Below, piece after piece: positions 50,010 through 58,760 of a stretch of 64,000 bases of DNA. The notes under the pieces were generated by a model, which was given only the letters and a program-made list of their open reading frames with translations, ran no database searches and was not told where the DNA came from. Within the stretch, counting starts at the first letter, position 1; each line of letters opens with the position of its first letter. Source of the DNA: Thiopontia sp964415865. GTDB taxonomy: Bacteria; Pseudomonadota; Gammaproteobacteria; GCF-002020875. The translations under genes and the position numbers were made by a program. The stretch lies in assembly GCA_964415865.1 (NCBI GenBank), contig CAYQBY010000001.1, positions 62,001-126,000 of the forward strand, given 5' to 3'.

Positions 50010-52709
50010 ATGTCGGAATTAGCTTACACCCAACCTATTGATGATGTTATTGAGCAGCTTGAGTCATCACGGCAAGGCCTAGGGCTTGATGAGGTCCAGA
50101 AGCGTCAACAGCAGCTTGGGCCAAACGAGCTTCCGCAGCCACCCAGTCAGGGGGTGGTAAAAATATTCTTTCGTCAATTCTTGAACCCACTGATTTATGT
50201 CCTGTTGCTTGCGGCCTTTATCTCAATAGCACTGGAAAACTGGTTTGACAGCATATTTATTTTTGCGGTTCTGATGATCAACTCTATTATTGGAACTGTG
50301 CAGGAACACTCTGCAGAAAAGAGCGCCAAGTCGCTACGCTCTCTGGTAAGAACATCTGCCAGAGTGTTACGTGATGGAGGGTCATTTGAGGTAGATGCAG
50401 ATGAGCTGGTTCCTGGCGATATTGTGTTTCTTGGTTCAGGTAGCAAGGTGCCTGCAGACATCCGTTTGATTGATACGGTTGGTGTAGAGGTGGATGAGTC
50501 ACTTCTGACAGGAGAATCATTGGTTGTCTCCAAGGAGGCAGACAAGATATTCCCCGCTGAAACCGTATTGGGGGATCGTCTGAATATGGTGTTCAGTGGG
50601 TCTATGGTGGTTCATGGGCGTTGCCATGGTGTGGTTGTTGTAACGGGAGAGAGAACCCAGATTGGAGAGATTGCTGATTCTTTAGGGAGTCAGGGGAGTG
50701 CAAAACCACCACTACTGCTCAGAATGGAGCGTTTTACCACTATTATTTCCCTCTCTGTTGCAGTGATTATCCTGCTGATGGTTTCTGTTGAGTTGATGAG
50801 AGGTAGTACATTGGAAGACGTTTTTCTTCTCTCTGTTGCCTTGGCCGTCTCCGTAATTCCAGAGGGTCTGCCTGTAGCTATTACGGTGGTATTGGCAATT
50901 GGTGCCACAAGAATGGCTAGAAAGAATGTTGTGATGCGCAGGCTTTATGCTGTAGAGGCATTGGGCTCTTGTACTTTCATCGCCTCTGATAAGACTGGTA
51001 CCCTTACCATGAACGAACTGACTGCAAAAATGGTAGTCCTTCCAGGCGAAGAACAGTATGAGATCGAAGGAGAGGGTTACGTTCCAGAAGGAAAATTAAG
51101 CAGGGGTGGAAAAAATCTCAGTCTGTCCGAACAGAAGCGGATAGAGTCTATGGCACTGAGCGTGACACTCAATAATGAGGCCTATCTGGGAATGCGTGAT
51201 GGTGAGTGGGTTAATCATGGTGATGCGGTGGATGTTGCACTTCAGGTTTTCTCACATAAGGCAGGAGTTGTTCGAGAAGAGATGGTTGATTCCTATCCAT
51301 TGATTGGGGAAATGCCATTTGAACCAGAAAATCGTTACTCTGCATCGCTCAATCAACACACAGCAAAACAGCGAATTCATGTTAAAGGTGCAGTAGAGGT
51401 ACTGTTGTCCATGTGTGATCGTATGGCGACTCCAGGGGGGGAGGCGAGCATTGATGTTGATCAGTTGCAGGAGCAGGCTGACCAACTTGCACAAAATGGA
51501 ATTAGAGTGTTGGCAGTTGCAACAGGAACACGTCCTGATGATCTGAGTATCCCCTTTACTGAAAGAGATCTAGAAGGGCTAACCTTCCTTGGGATGATTG
51601 GAATGGTTGATCCGCTGCGTCAGGAGGTAACGGGAGCCATACAATCCTGTCGTAAGGCAGGCATTCATGTATCCATGGTGACAGGTGATCACCCTATTAC
51701 GGCATTTGCAATAGCAAAGGAGCTGGGTATGGCTGAAAGTAAACAGCAGGTAGTTACCGGCTATCAGTTAAGTCAGGCAGAACAGCAGGGGGAGGGCGAG
51801 GTTGATGAGTTGACGAGGCATGCCAGAGTCTTTGCCCGCATTGAACCAGCGCAGAAAGTTACAATTACCCAATCACTGATTCGTAACGGCCATTTTGTGG
51901 CTGTGACAGGGGATGGTGCTAATGATGCCCCTGCGCTCAATGCTGCAAATGTTGGCGTATCCATGGGGAAGAGTGGTACGGATGTTGCGCGTGAAAGCTC
52001 AGACATGATTCTTGTGGATGATAATTTCAACTCAATCGTTTCCGGGATTAGGGAAGGGCGGGTGGCTTATGCAAATGTACGAAAAGTAGTTTTTCTGTTG
52101 ATTTCGACAGGCGCATCTGAGGTGGTGCTCTTTTTTCTATCCTTGTTAGCTGGTGTACCGTTGCCGCTCCTTCCGGCCCAACTACTTTGGTTGAATTTGG
52201 TTACCAATGGGATTCAGCATATTGCTCTTGCTTTTGAGCCTGCTGAAGGTGATGAGATGGAGCGGCCCCCACGCCAACCCAGGGAGCCCATATTTAATGT
52301 GCTGATGGTGGAACGGATAATAATTTCTGCACTGATTATTGGTATTACAGCTTTTTTACTCTACTGGAACCTGACGGTATCTCTTGGTATGGAGACTGAT
52401 GCAGCACGCAACAGCACACTATTGCTAATGGTTCTGTTTGAGAATGTGCACGCTTTTAATAGTCGCTCAGAGAGACGCTCGATCTTTAGTGATACACCGT
52501 TCAGAAACCCTCTTCTGCTGTTTGGAACAATTATGGCGCAACTTATTCATATATCAGCCATGTATATTCCATGGTTGCAGGAAGCTCTTGGGGCCTCTCC
52601 AATCAGTTTTGAACACTGGCTGGAATTGCTTGGTATTGCGCTGATTTTGGTGGTGGTAATGGAAATACAGAAAAAAGTTTACAATTGGCGCGCAACAAAA
52701 TTTGCGTAG
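50010..52709 (+). CDS. P-type cation ATPase (P2, Ca2+/Na+ type)
   Basis: 899 residues, about 10 membrane helices. Phosphorylation motif SDKTGTLTMNE at about residue 328, phosphatase motif TGES in SLLTGESLVVSK, MVTGDHPITA, TGDGANDAPAL, and the ion-site helix motif VIPEGLPVA (P-E-G-L). It resembles PacL/PMR1-like or halophile Na+/Ca2+ pumps. N-terminus has the short cation-ATPase N domain (LGLDEVQKRQQQLGPNELP). No heavy-metal CPC motif. I see no clear ribosome binding site before the ATG. Transported ion not decidable. Confidence 0.93.
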   Translation: MSELAYTQPIDDVIEQLESSRQGLGLDEVQKRQQQLGPNELPQPPSQGVVKIFFRQFLNPLIYVLLLAAFISIALENWFDSIFIFAVLMINSIIGTVQEHSAEKSAKSLRSLVRTSARVLRDGGSFEVDADELVPGDIVFLGSGSKVPADIRLIDTVGVEVDESLLTGESLVVSKEADKIFPAETVLGDRLNMVFSGSMVVHGRCHGVVVVTGERTQIGEIADSLGSQGSAKPPLLLRMERFTTIISLSVAVIILLMVSVELMRGSTLEDVFLLSVALAVSVIPEGLPVAITVVLAIGATRMARKNVVMRRLYAVEALGSCTFIASDKTGTLTMNELTAKMVVLPGEEQYEIEGEGYVPEGKLSRGGKNLSLSEQKRIESMALSVTLNNEAYLGMRDGEWVNHGDAVDVALQVFSHKAGVVREEMVDSYPLIGEMPFEPENRYSASLNQHTAKQRIHVKGAVEVLLSMCDRMATPGGEASIDVDQLQEQADQLAQNGIRVLAVATGTRPDDLSIPFTERDLEGLTFLGMIGMVDPLRQEVTGAIQSCRKAGIHVSMVTGDHPITAFAIAKELGMAESKQQVVTGYQLSQAEQQGEGEVDELTRHARVFARIEPAQKVTITQSLIRNGHFVAVTGDGANDAPALNAANVGVSMGKSGTDVARESSDMILVDDNFNSIVSGIREGRVAYANVRKVVFLLISTGASEVVLFFLSLLAGVPLPLLPAQLLWLNLVTNGIQHIALAFEPAEGDEMERPPRQPREPIFNVLMVERIIISALIIGITAFLLYWNLTVSLGMETDAARNSTLLLMVLFENVHAFNSRSERRSIFSDTPFRNPLLLFGTIMAQLIHISAMYIPWLQEALGASPISFEHWLELLGIALILVVVMEIQKKVYNWRATKFA

Positions 52710-52736
52710 TATGGATAACCAGAAGAATTTGCCCGT

Positions 52737-54137
52737 ATGAATATTACATTTTATGGTGCCGCAAAAGAGGTTACAGGTTCCTGTTATTTGATCGAGAACC
52801 AGGGGTATCGTGTTCTTCTGGAGTGCGGCCTGTTTCAGGGGATGCCAAAAAGTGAGCTACGTAACAGCGAACCTTTTGCTTTTGACCCAACATCTATTGA
52901 TGCTGTAGTCCTGAGTCATGCTCATATTGATCATAGTGGACGTATTCCACTCCTGGTTAAGTCTGGTTTTTCTGGTCCTGTCTATACACATAAAGCAACA
53001 AAGGATCTTTGTAATATCATGTTGGCTGATTCTGCCTTCTTGAATGAAAAAGAGGCTGAATGGGGTAATCGCAAGCGTGCACGAAAAGGCCTTCCTTTGA
53101 TTGAGCCGCTGTATACCATGGAAGATGCAAGGCATGCAGTTATGCAGTTCAAGGCGGTAGATTACAATACAGAGCATGATATTGTTCCGGGAGTAAGGCT
53201 CAAATTGCTAGATGCGGGGCATATCTTGGGTGCATCAATTGTTGAACTTACTATGAGTGATGGGGGCAGCGAGAGGAAATTGGTTTTTAGTGGTGATCTT
53301 GGCCAGAACGGAATGCCAATACTCTGTGATCCAGAGAGTGTAAAAAATGCTGATATCGTGCTGATGGAAAGTACATATGGCGACAGAATGCATCGTTCAT
53401 GGAAAGATACTCTGGAGGAGCTCCGAGGTATTCTGAGATCAGCAAAACAGACAAAGGGCAATATATTGATTCCCGCATTTACTGTGGGACGTACGCAGGA
53501 GATTCTTTATCTATTCAGCAAATATTATGATGAATGGGGGCTGGGAAACTGGCAGATATTTCTTGATAGCCCAATGGCAATTGACGCTACAGAGACATAC
53601 TCGAAATATGATGATTTATATGATCGGGAGGCCAGCAAGATCTTTTCCAGAAAGGGAGATTTTTTTCATCTTCCAAATTTTCATTTTAGTAGAACAACCG
53701 AAGATTCGATGAAGTTGAATCAGATAAGTTCGGGCGCCATCATTATTGCCGGCAGTGGAATGTGTACAGGAGGTCGCATTAAACACCATCTTAAACACAA
53801 TCTTTGGCGTCGGGATTGTCACTTGGTTATCTCTGGGTTTCAGGCCAGTGGAACATTAGGGAGAGCAATTGTTGATGGTGCCAAGTATGTTCGTTTATGG
53901 GGAGAGACAATTAAAGTGGCTGCCAGTGTACACACTATTGGAGGACTATCTGCCCATGCGGATCAGCGGGGGTTGCTTGGGTGGTACAAAAAGATCAAGG
54001 GGGTGCCGCCAGTTGTGTTGGTCCATGGGGAGCCTGATGCTCAGGGAGTGTTGAGACAACATTTGCAGGATGAAATTGGGGCACAAGTGGTAATTGCTAA
54101 GCCTGAAATGGTGCTGGATCTTTTGTCTATTCCATAA
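52737..54137 (+). CDS. MBL-fold beta-CASP metallo-hydrolase (RNA-specificity domain)
   Basis: 466 residues. N-terminal metallo-beta-lactamase part: FYGAAKEVTGSCYLIE, zinc motif LSHAHIDHSGRIP, LLDAGHILGA, and VFSGDLGQNG. A beta-CASP insert includes LMESTYGDR and AFTVGRTQEILY. C-terminal RMMBL part has SGFQASGTLGR, VHTIGGLSAHADQ and VVLVHGEP. This architecture is that of CPSF73-like RNA-processing nucleases and RNase J relatives (YSH1 type). The substrate is unknown in bacteria of this kind. Its stop lies 12 bases from the convergent CDGSH gene. Confidence 0.92.
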   Translation: MNITFYGAAKEVTGSCYLIENQGYRVLLECGLFQGMPKSELRNSEPFAFDPTSIDAVVLSHAHIDHSGRIPLLVKSGFSGPVYTHKATKDLCNIMLADSAFLNEKEAEWGNRKRARKGLPLIEPLYTMEDARHAVMQFKAVDYNTEHDIVPGVRLKLLDAGHILGASIVELTMSDGGSERKLVFSGDLGQNGMPILCDPESVKNADIVLMESTYGDRMHRSWKDTLEELRGILRSAKQTKGNILIPAFTVGRTQEILYLFSKYYDEWGLGNWQIFLDSPMAIDATETYSKYDDLYDREASKIFSRKGDFFHLPNFHFSRTTEDSMKLNQISSGAIIIAGSGMCTGGRIKHHLKHNLWRRDCHLVISGFQASGTLGRAIVDGAKYVRLWGETIKVAASVHTIGGLSAHADQRGLLGWYKKIKGVPPVVLVHGEPDAQGVLRQHLQDEIGAQVVIAKPEMVLDLLSIP

Positions 54138-54149
54138 CGGCTCAACAAT

Positions 54150-54386
54150 CTACTCTATTTTTGCATGGCTTCCATCACAATACGGAGCTGTTTTTGTCTG
54201 ACCACATCCGCAAAGTGCCACATCACTATCTTTGGTAATCTCAAATTCTACAGGTGTAAAACCACCATCAATCTCCTCATGTGACCCATCACAATAAGGG
54301 GGCGTTGTAGTGTGTCCGCAACTGCACCAATAGTAAGTTCCTGGTTTTAGAGATGTCTGGCATGGTTTATTGGTTTTATTCCCCAC
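54150..54386 (-). CDS. CDGSH iron-sulfur domain protein (double domain)
   Basis: 78 residues with two CDGSH [2Fe-2S] motifs: WCSCGHTTTPPYCDGSH and LCGCGQTKTAPYCDGSH. Each supplies three Cys and one His ligands. Such small prokaryotic MitoNEET-like proteins are redox/Fe-S carriers of unknown partner. An aaggag-like site precedes the ATG. It stands alone, next to the IS element. Confidence 0.93.
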   Translation of the reverse strand: MGNKTNKPCQTSLKPGTYYWCSCGHTTTPPYCDGSHEEIDGGFTPVEFEITKDSDVALCGCGQTKTAPYCDGSHAKIE

Positions 54387-54441
54387 AACTGAACTCCTTT
54401 TTGATTTATGGTTGGTGCAATGATGGTATCACAGAGGTAAT

Positions 54442-54454
54442 TTCAAAACTCCAC
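54442..54454 (+). repeat. Left terminal inverted repeat of the IS
   Basis: TTTCAAAACTCCA, perfect inverted match to 55894-55906, 114 bases before the transposase ATG. Confidence 0.7.
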
Positions 54455-54567
54455 AAACCATCAGTATTATTGGCCATAGATGCCAATTTTGAAAACGTGC
54501 CTGGCCCCATCGGTTAAAATGGGTGGTGACAAAACCAAATGAAAACAGTCCAATAGAGGAAGAATTC

Positions 54568-55704
54568 ATGAACCAGACACGACATACATTATCCACAATC
54601 TGGCACCGCTTTCAATCCACGCTCTTCCCTTTTCTTGAGGATGAGCTGGGAGAGCTGACAGCCAAACAGCAGCAGCTGATCGAAACACTGGAGGTGGTGG
54701 AAATTGAGCGCTTCATTCCCCATGTCGGCAGAACACCAGGGCGCCCTCCAAAGGAGCGTACTGCCATTGCTCGCGCCTTCCTTGCCAAGGCGATCTACAA
54801 CATGCCCACCACCGAGATGCTGCTGGATCGTCTGGAATCAGACATTAAGCTCAGAAGAATCTGTGGCTGGGAGCGTAAAAGTGATGTCCCCAGCCGCTCC
54901 ACCTTCTCTCGCGCCTTTGCTGAGTTTGCTGAGAGTCGTCTGACCGAACAGGTACATAAGGAGTTGATCAAGTGACGATTGGGAAATCAGCTGATTGGGC
55001 ATAACTCTCGCGACTCTACCGCAATCAACGCCAGAGAGAAACCGGTGCCCAAGGTGGTCAAGGAGGAGCCACCAAAGAAGCGTGGGCGCCCGAAAAAAGG
55101 AGAAGTACGTACCAAGCCAATGACCCGACTGGAGAAGCAGAGTAGCGGTATCTCCCTGCAGGAGATGCTGGATGATCTCCCTACGGAGTGTACCGTAGGT
55201 ACCAAACGTAACAGCAAGGGATACAAAAGCAGCTGGATCGGTTACAAACTGCATATTGATGGAGTCGATGGAGACATTCCAGCCAGCTGCCTGCTAACCT
55301 CAGCCTCGTTGCATGATAGTCAGGCCGCTATTCCGTTGGCCGAGATAACCAGCCAGCGAATCACCAACTGTTACGACCTGATGGATGCCGCCTACGATGC
55401 CCCCTTGATCAAACAGCATAGCCAGTCACTGGGGCACGTCCCCATTATCGATGAAAATCCTCGTAGCAAGGTGCGCAAGGCAGAGATCAAACTAGAGCAG
55501 AAGGCACGCCGCACAGCAGGATACCGTGAAGCAGAGACTATTCGATACAACGAACGCAGCACAGTGGAGCGCATCAATGGACGGCTCAAGGATGAATTTG
55601 GCGGACGTATGGTTCGTGTTCGGGGTGCATCCAAGGTAATGACACACCTGATGTTTGGAATCATTGCTTTGACTGTGGGTCAACTGATGCGATTTGCAGA
55701 GTGA
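54568..55704 (+). pseudogene. DDE transposase, interrupted by an in-frame TGA
   Basis: One reading frame in two pieces: 54568-54975 and 54976-55704, same frame, split by TGA at 54973-54975. N-terminal part: helical DUF772-like region (FIPHVGRTPGRPPKERT, RSTFSRAFAEFAE). C-terminal part: catalytic fold with likely Asp in HNSRDSTAIN, Asp in CYDLMDAAYDA and Glu in ERSTVERINGRLKDEF. GAGGAAG precedes the ATG. About 378 codons if read through. A single nonsense change is the simplest explanation, so the element is probably not autonomous. IS5/IS4-like superfamily membership by motif only. Confidence 0.85.
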
Positions 55705-55893
55705 ACGTCTCTGATTCCATCAAAAAGGCACACCTCATACAGCAGCCACACATGTGGACGGGAAACTATGGCGCGAAAATAATGAAAACCGTGATGTTTG
55801 GGGTAGATGCACTGGATCCACCATAGTTAGTCGCCCAAGTTAGAATGAATCGCACCTACAGGGGGCGCGAGGTAGCTGGCTTAATGGCTACGA

Positions 55894-55906
55894 TGGAGTT
55901 TTGAAA
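55894..55906 (-). repeat. Right terminal inverted repeat of the IS
   Basis: TGGAGTTTTGAAA, inverted copy of 54442-54454, about 190 bases after the transposase stop. The 190 bases between contain no gene. Confidence 0.7.
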
Positions 55907-56141
55907 ATGGCTCATCTGTAAACCAAAATATGCCGCTCAGATCCTGCAGCATGAAGAGTTGCGTATCCTTAGTGTACTAATGCCATGTGCAACATCTATT
56001 TACACTAAAGCAGATGGAAAAACCTATGTGGCATTTATCAATGTGAATATGATGGGGCAGATGTTTGGTGATAAGGTTGCGAATGTCGCCGCGCAGGTAG
56101 ATGAGGATAGAGGGCGTGTGCTGAAGTTTTTGAATCAATAA
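55905..56141 (+). pseudogene. DUF302 protein, 5'-truncated at the IS border
   Basis: The open frame begins right at the right IS end and reads LICKPKYAAQILQHEELR, then VLMPCATSIYTKADGKTYVA, NVNMMGQMFGDKVANVAAQV, to a TAA at 56139. This is the C-terminal half of a DUF302 domain (pattern PxxAxxIL ... LPCRxxVYxxxGKTYI ... MMxxMFG). The N-terminal half is missing and is not found on the other side of the IS. An internal TTG (55959) could start a 60-residue peptide, but loss of half the domain argues for a dead gene. Confidence 0.78.
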
Positions 56142-56166
56142 TTACCTGACGACTCACAGGTAATTT

Positions 56167-56193
56167 AACCCGCCCATTGAGGCGGGTTTTTGC
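56167..56193 (+). terminator. Rho-independent terminator after the DUF302 remnant
   Basis: AACCCGCC / GGCGGGTT 8-bp stem (56167-56174 with 56181-56188), 6-base loop, T-run following. It probably belonged to the intact DUF302 gene. Confidence 0.85.
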
Positions 56194-56300
56194 ATTTTTT
56201 GCACTGGAGAATTAGGTGTCTGCCTCTCCAGTCTCGTAGCGCAGACCGAGGAGGAGGTGGCTGGCTGGTCATCAACCGAAGAGACAGACAAAACTTTCAT

Positions 56301-56333
56301 AAAAAAGCCACAGATCACCTGGGTGTCTGTGGC
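56301..56333 (-). terminator. Rho-independent terminator for the leftward mtaD-yciK operon
   Basis: On the minus strand: GCCACAGA / TCTGTGGC 8-bp stem (56307-56314 with 56326-56333) followed by six T (56301-56306). It lies about 145 bases after the yciK stop, the last gene of that operon. Confidence 0.75.
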
Positions 56334-56478
56334 AATAGCTATAACCACCAAAGGAGGAGTATGTAGGTTATAGATAGATTGGAGTGTCTCTAGTCACTCG
56401 ACAATCTGAGGATTATATTAACAATAGCTTATATAGTTGTCAATCGATATTTAATGGAAAATATCAATTTTTTATCTA
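56334..56478. other. Intergenic stretch without a gene
   Basis: AT-rich 3' region between the leftward terminator and the yciK stop. I see no gene here; AGGAGGAG at 56352-56359 has no reading frame behind it. Confidence 0.4.
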
Positions 56479-57228
56479 TCAATGGGTTACCCAGGCATCA
56501 ATACGTTCTCCAGTTATTTCAGCGCTGTCAGATCCCATCAAGTAGAGATATGCTCCCATTAGAGCTGCCGGTTTTGGATTGTTATTTGGGTTCTCTCCAG
56601 GGAATGCCTTGGCTCGCATGACGGTTCTGGCAACTCCCGGGTCAATGGTGTTTACCCTGACTCCATCCTCTTCCAGCTCATCAGCCAGGATCTGACTCAT
56701 CCCCTCATTGGCAAACTTTGATGCTGCGTATGCCCCCCAGTAGGCACGACCTGTTTTGCCAACCCCAGAACTTGTAAAGATTATGGAGGCATCTACAGAC
56801 TCCTTGAGTAATGGAAGCGCATATTTGGTTAGCAGAAATTCGGCGGTAACATTAACCTTAAATACAGTCTCCCACTGTTTTAGGGTGAAGTGTTCAATAG
56901 GGCTAAGGCCACCAAGGTGGGCAGCGTTATGGAGTAATCCATCAAGTTTTCCTATCTCCTGGCCAATGCCTCCAGCCAGCCCCTTGAAGTCGTCTTCTGT
57001 GGCCTTGGCGAAGTCAATCTGAAAAATATATGGTTGTGGGTTTCCTGCTGAGACAATGGCGTCATAGGTATCTTCCAGGCGAAACAGGGTGCGTCCTACA
57101 AGTAGAACAGTTGCGCCATGTGCAGCAAAAGCCTCCGCAGCTGCACGACCAATACCATCTCCTGCTCCGGTAACAAGAATGGTGCGGCCACTGAGTAGAT
57201 CTGGTTTTGGGGTGTAGTTCTTGTCCAT
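56479..57228 (-). CDS. yciK: SDR family oxidoreductase (YciK-like)
   Basis: 249-residue short-chain dehydrogenase. NAD(P) motif TGAGDGIGRAAAEAFA (TGxxxGxG), LLHNAAHLGGLSP (NNAG variant), catalytic Ser in IIFTSSGVGKTG, YAASKFANEG (YxxxK: Tyr-Ala-Ala-Ser-Lys), and NTIDPGVARTVMR. The YciK name rests on the PGVARTxMRAKAFPGENP segment and on its position downstream of ubiG and mupP, as in Pseudomonas. Substrate unknown. It starts nine bases after the corrected rmuC stop. Confidence 0.9.
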   Translation of the reverse strand: MDKNYTPKPDLLSGRTILVTGAGDGIGRAAAEAFAAHGATVLLVGRTLFRLEDTYDAIVSAGNPQPYIFQIDFAKATEDDFKGLAGGIGQEIGKLDGLLHNAAHLGGLSPIEHFTLKQWETVFKVNVTAEFLLTKYALPLLKESVDASIIFTSSGVGKTGRAYWGAYAASKFANEGMSQILADELEEDGVRVNTIDPGVARTVMRAKAFPGENPNNNPKPAALMGAYLYLMGSDSAEITGERIDAWVTH

Positions 57229-57237
57229 AATGACGCG

Positions 57238-58760
57238 CTATTCTACCTGATTCCCTGTTGAGCTCTCAGCTGGACTATCAGCTGGGTTCTTAGCTGGATT
57301 CTTAACTGGATTCTTAACTAGATTCTCAGGATCCACTTTATCGTCCTCAATAAGTTTTGGTGATCTGGCCAGTTTNNNNNNNNNNNNNNNNNNNNNNNNN
57401 NNNNNNNNNNNNNNNNNNNNNNNNNNNNNNNNNNNNNNNNNNNNNNNNNNNNNNNNNNNNNNNNNNNNNNNNNNNGATTCTCAGGATCCACTTTATCGTC
57501 CTCAATAAGTTTTGGTGATCTGGCCAGTTTTTCAATCTGGGCAGGTTCAGTTATCTCTTTTTTAGGGTGAATCCCCATCTCTATAAAACGGCGGGCACTG
57601 GAGAATACGTTACGATCAAGTGAGCCGACTGCCTTGTTGAATGCATCAATACTGCCATCAAGATTTTTTCCAACCTTTGTCAGGTGGCTGCTAAATACGG
57701 CCAGGCGATCGTATAGTTGTACCCCCACCTCTCTGATGGTTTCAGCATTTCTGGCAACCTCCTGCTGCCTCCAGCCAAAGGATACTGCACGGAGAAGGGC
57801 AACCAGGCTGGTTGGGGTGGCAAGGATCACCTTCTCTTTGAGAGCATCCTCCAGCAGGGTGTGATCCCGCTCCAGGGCACTACTGAGAAATTGATCTCCG
57901 GGAATAAAGAGAACAACAAAATCAGGGCTCTCGTCAAATTGTGACCAGTAGCTTTTGGCTGCCAACTCCTTGACCCTTTTGCGAACGTTTCTGGTGTGGC
58001 GTTCAAGCTCCTGGTCGCGCTCTACATCTGTGGCGGCCTCGGTTGCATTTATGTAGGCGTCCAGTGGGGTTTTGGCATCAACGATAATGGCTCGATGGTC
58101 TGGCAGGTGGATAACCATGTCAGGGCGAAGCATTCCATCCTCCCCATCAATCTGTTCCTGCTCTATAAAGTCGGCATGCTCTACCATACCTGCTAGTTCG
58201 GCTAGCCGTTTCAGAGTGAGTTCCCCCCACTGTCCACGAACCTCGGGACGACGCAGGGCCTGAACCAGGTTGCGGGTCTCCTGTTGGAGCTGTTCCTGGG
58301 TCAGAGTGATGCTTTTTAGATGTTGGGTAAGAGAGCCATACTGCTCTTTGCGTTCCTTCTCGATCTCGCGCAGCTGCTTGTCACTCTTTTCCAGGGTCTC
58401 TCTGATTGGTTTCAGCAGGGTGTCAATTGCCTGTTGGCGCTGCTTTAGTTCGCCTTCCGATTGGGAATGATGTTTGGCGAGAGACTCTTCTGCCAGCTTG
58501 AGAAATGATTCGCTGTTGTTTTTTAGCGCTTTTGCAGTTAGATCGTTGATTACCTGGTTAAGTTCATCACGATTTTTACTACGTGCATGGCTGATTTTTT
58601 CTTCTATATGTTTGCGTTCACTATTCAGTACTGCTTCAAGTCGTGCATTTTCCTTACGTAGTCCTCTGTTCTCATTCTCTCTCTGTTCCGTCTTGCGCCA
58701 GAGATAGATGGCAGCAGCAGTCGTAGCAGCAAGGATGATGGTTAGTATGGTTTCAGTCAT
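57238..58760 (-). CDS. rmuC: RmuC-family DNA recombination protein (interrupted by an N gap)
   Basis: RmuC limits recombination at inverted repeats. It has an N-terminal membrane helix (MTETILTIILAATTAAAIYLW), a long coiled coil (about residues 20-130), then the nuclease-like RmuC core: RGQWGELTLKRLAELAGM, VIHLPDHRAIIVDAKTPLDAY, and FVVLFIPGDQFLSSAL. The gap 57376-57475 is flanked by two identical 55-bp stretches. Dropping gap and one copy (155 bases) keeps the frame and yields 455 residues ending at the TAG at 57238, with a C-terminal tail of repeated KNP units. Start 58760 gives the family N-terminus; an ATG at 58781 would lie in the upstream gene. Confidence 0.88.
57270..57329 (-). repeat. 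Five 12-bp tandem repeats in the 3' end of rmuC
   Basis: Plus-strand units CTGGACTATCAG, CTGGGTTCTTAG, CTGGATTCTTAA (twice) and CTAGATTCTCAG. On the coding strand they encode a [VA]KNP-type tetrapeptide repeat. They adjoin the 55-bp repeat and could have broken the assembly. Confidence 0.8.
57321..57375. repeat. 55-bp sequence duplicated on both sides of the N gap (left copy)
   Basis: Identical, base for base, to 57476-57530. Best explained as two contig ends that overlap but were joined with Ns. Confidence 0.9.
57376..57475. other. Assembly gap of 100 N
   Basis: Exactly 100 undetermined bases, the conventional scaffold spacer of unknown true length. Lies in the 3' part of rmuC. Sequence given by reading through it is not meaningful. 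Confidence 0.99.
57476..57530. repeat. 55-bp sequence duplicated on both sides of the N gap (right copy)
   Basis: Identical to 57321-57375; see the gap entry. Confidence 0.9.

Larger units (their letters stand above)
54442..55906 (+). mobile_element. Insertion sequence with 13-bp terminal inverted repeats
   Basis: The 13-mer TTTCAAAACTCCA at 54442-54454 recurs inverted (TGGAGTTTTGAAA) at 55894-55906, bracketing a DDE transposase. Total 1465 bp. I cannot see a convincing target-site duplication in the flanks (GAGGTAA on the left, ATGGCTC on the right). To the right it directly abuts the truncated DUF302 gene, whose 5' part is not on the left side, so a deletion followed or accompanied the insertion. 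IS family not assigned; the exact termini are inferred from the repeats. Confidence 0.72.

Noticed and set aside
57270..57329. Short tandem repeats considered as a CRISPR-like array
   Set aside because: Units are 12 bp, contiguous without spacers, and encode an in-frame peptide repeat in rmuC; no cas genes in the window.
57318..57535. Protein end read through the N gap
   Set aside because: The gap length is arbitrary and shifts the frame; the downstream peptide is an artefact of translating the duplicated 55 bp out of frame.
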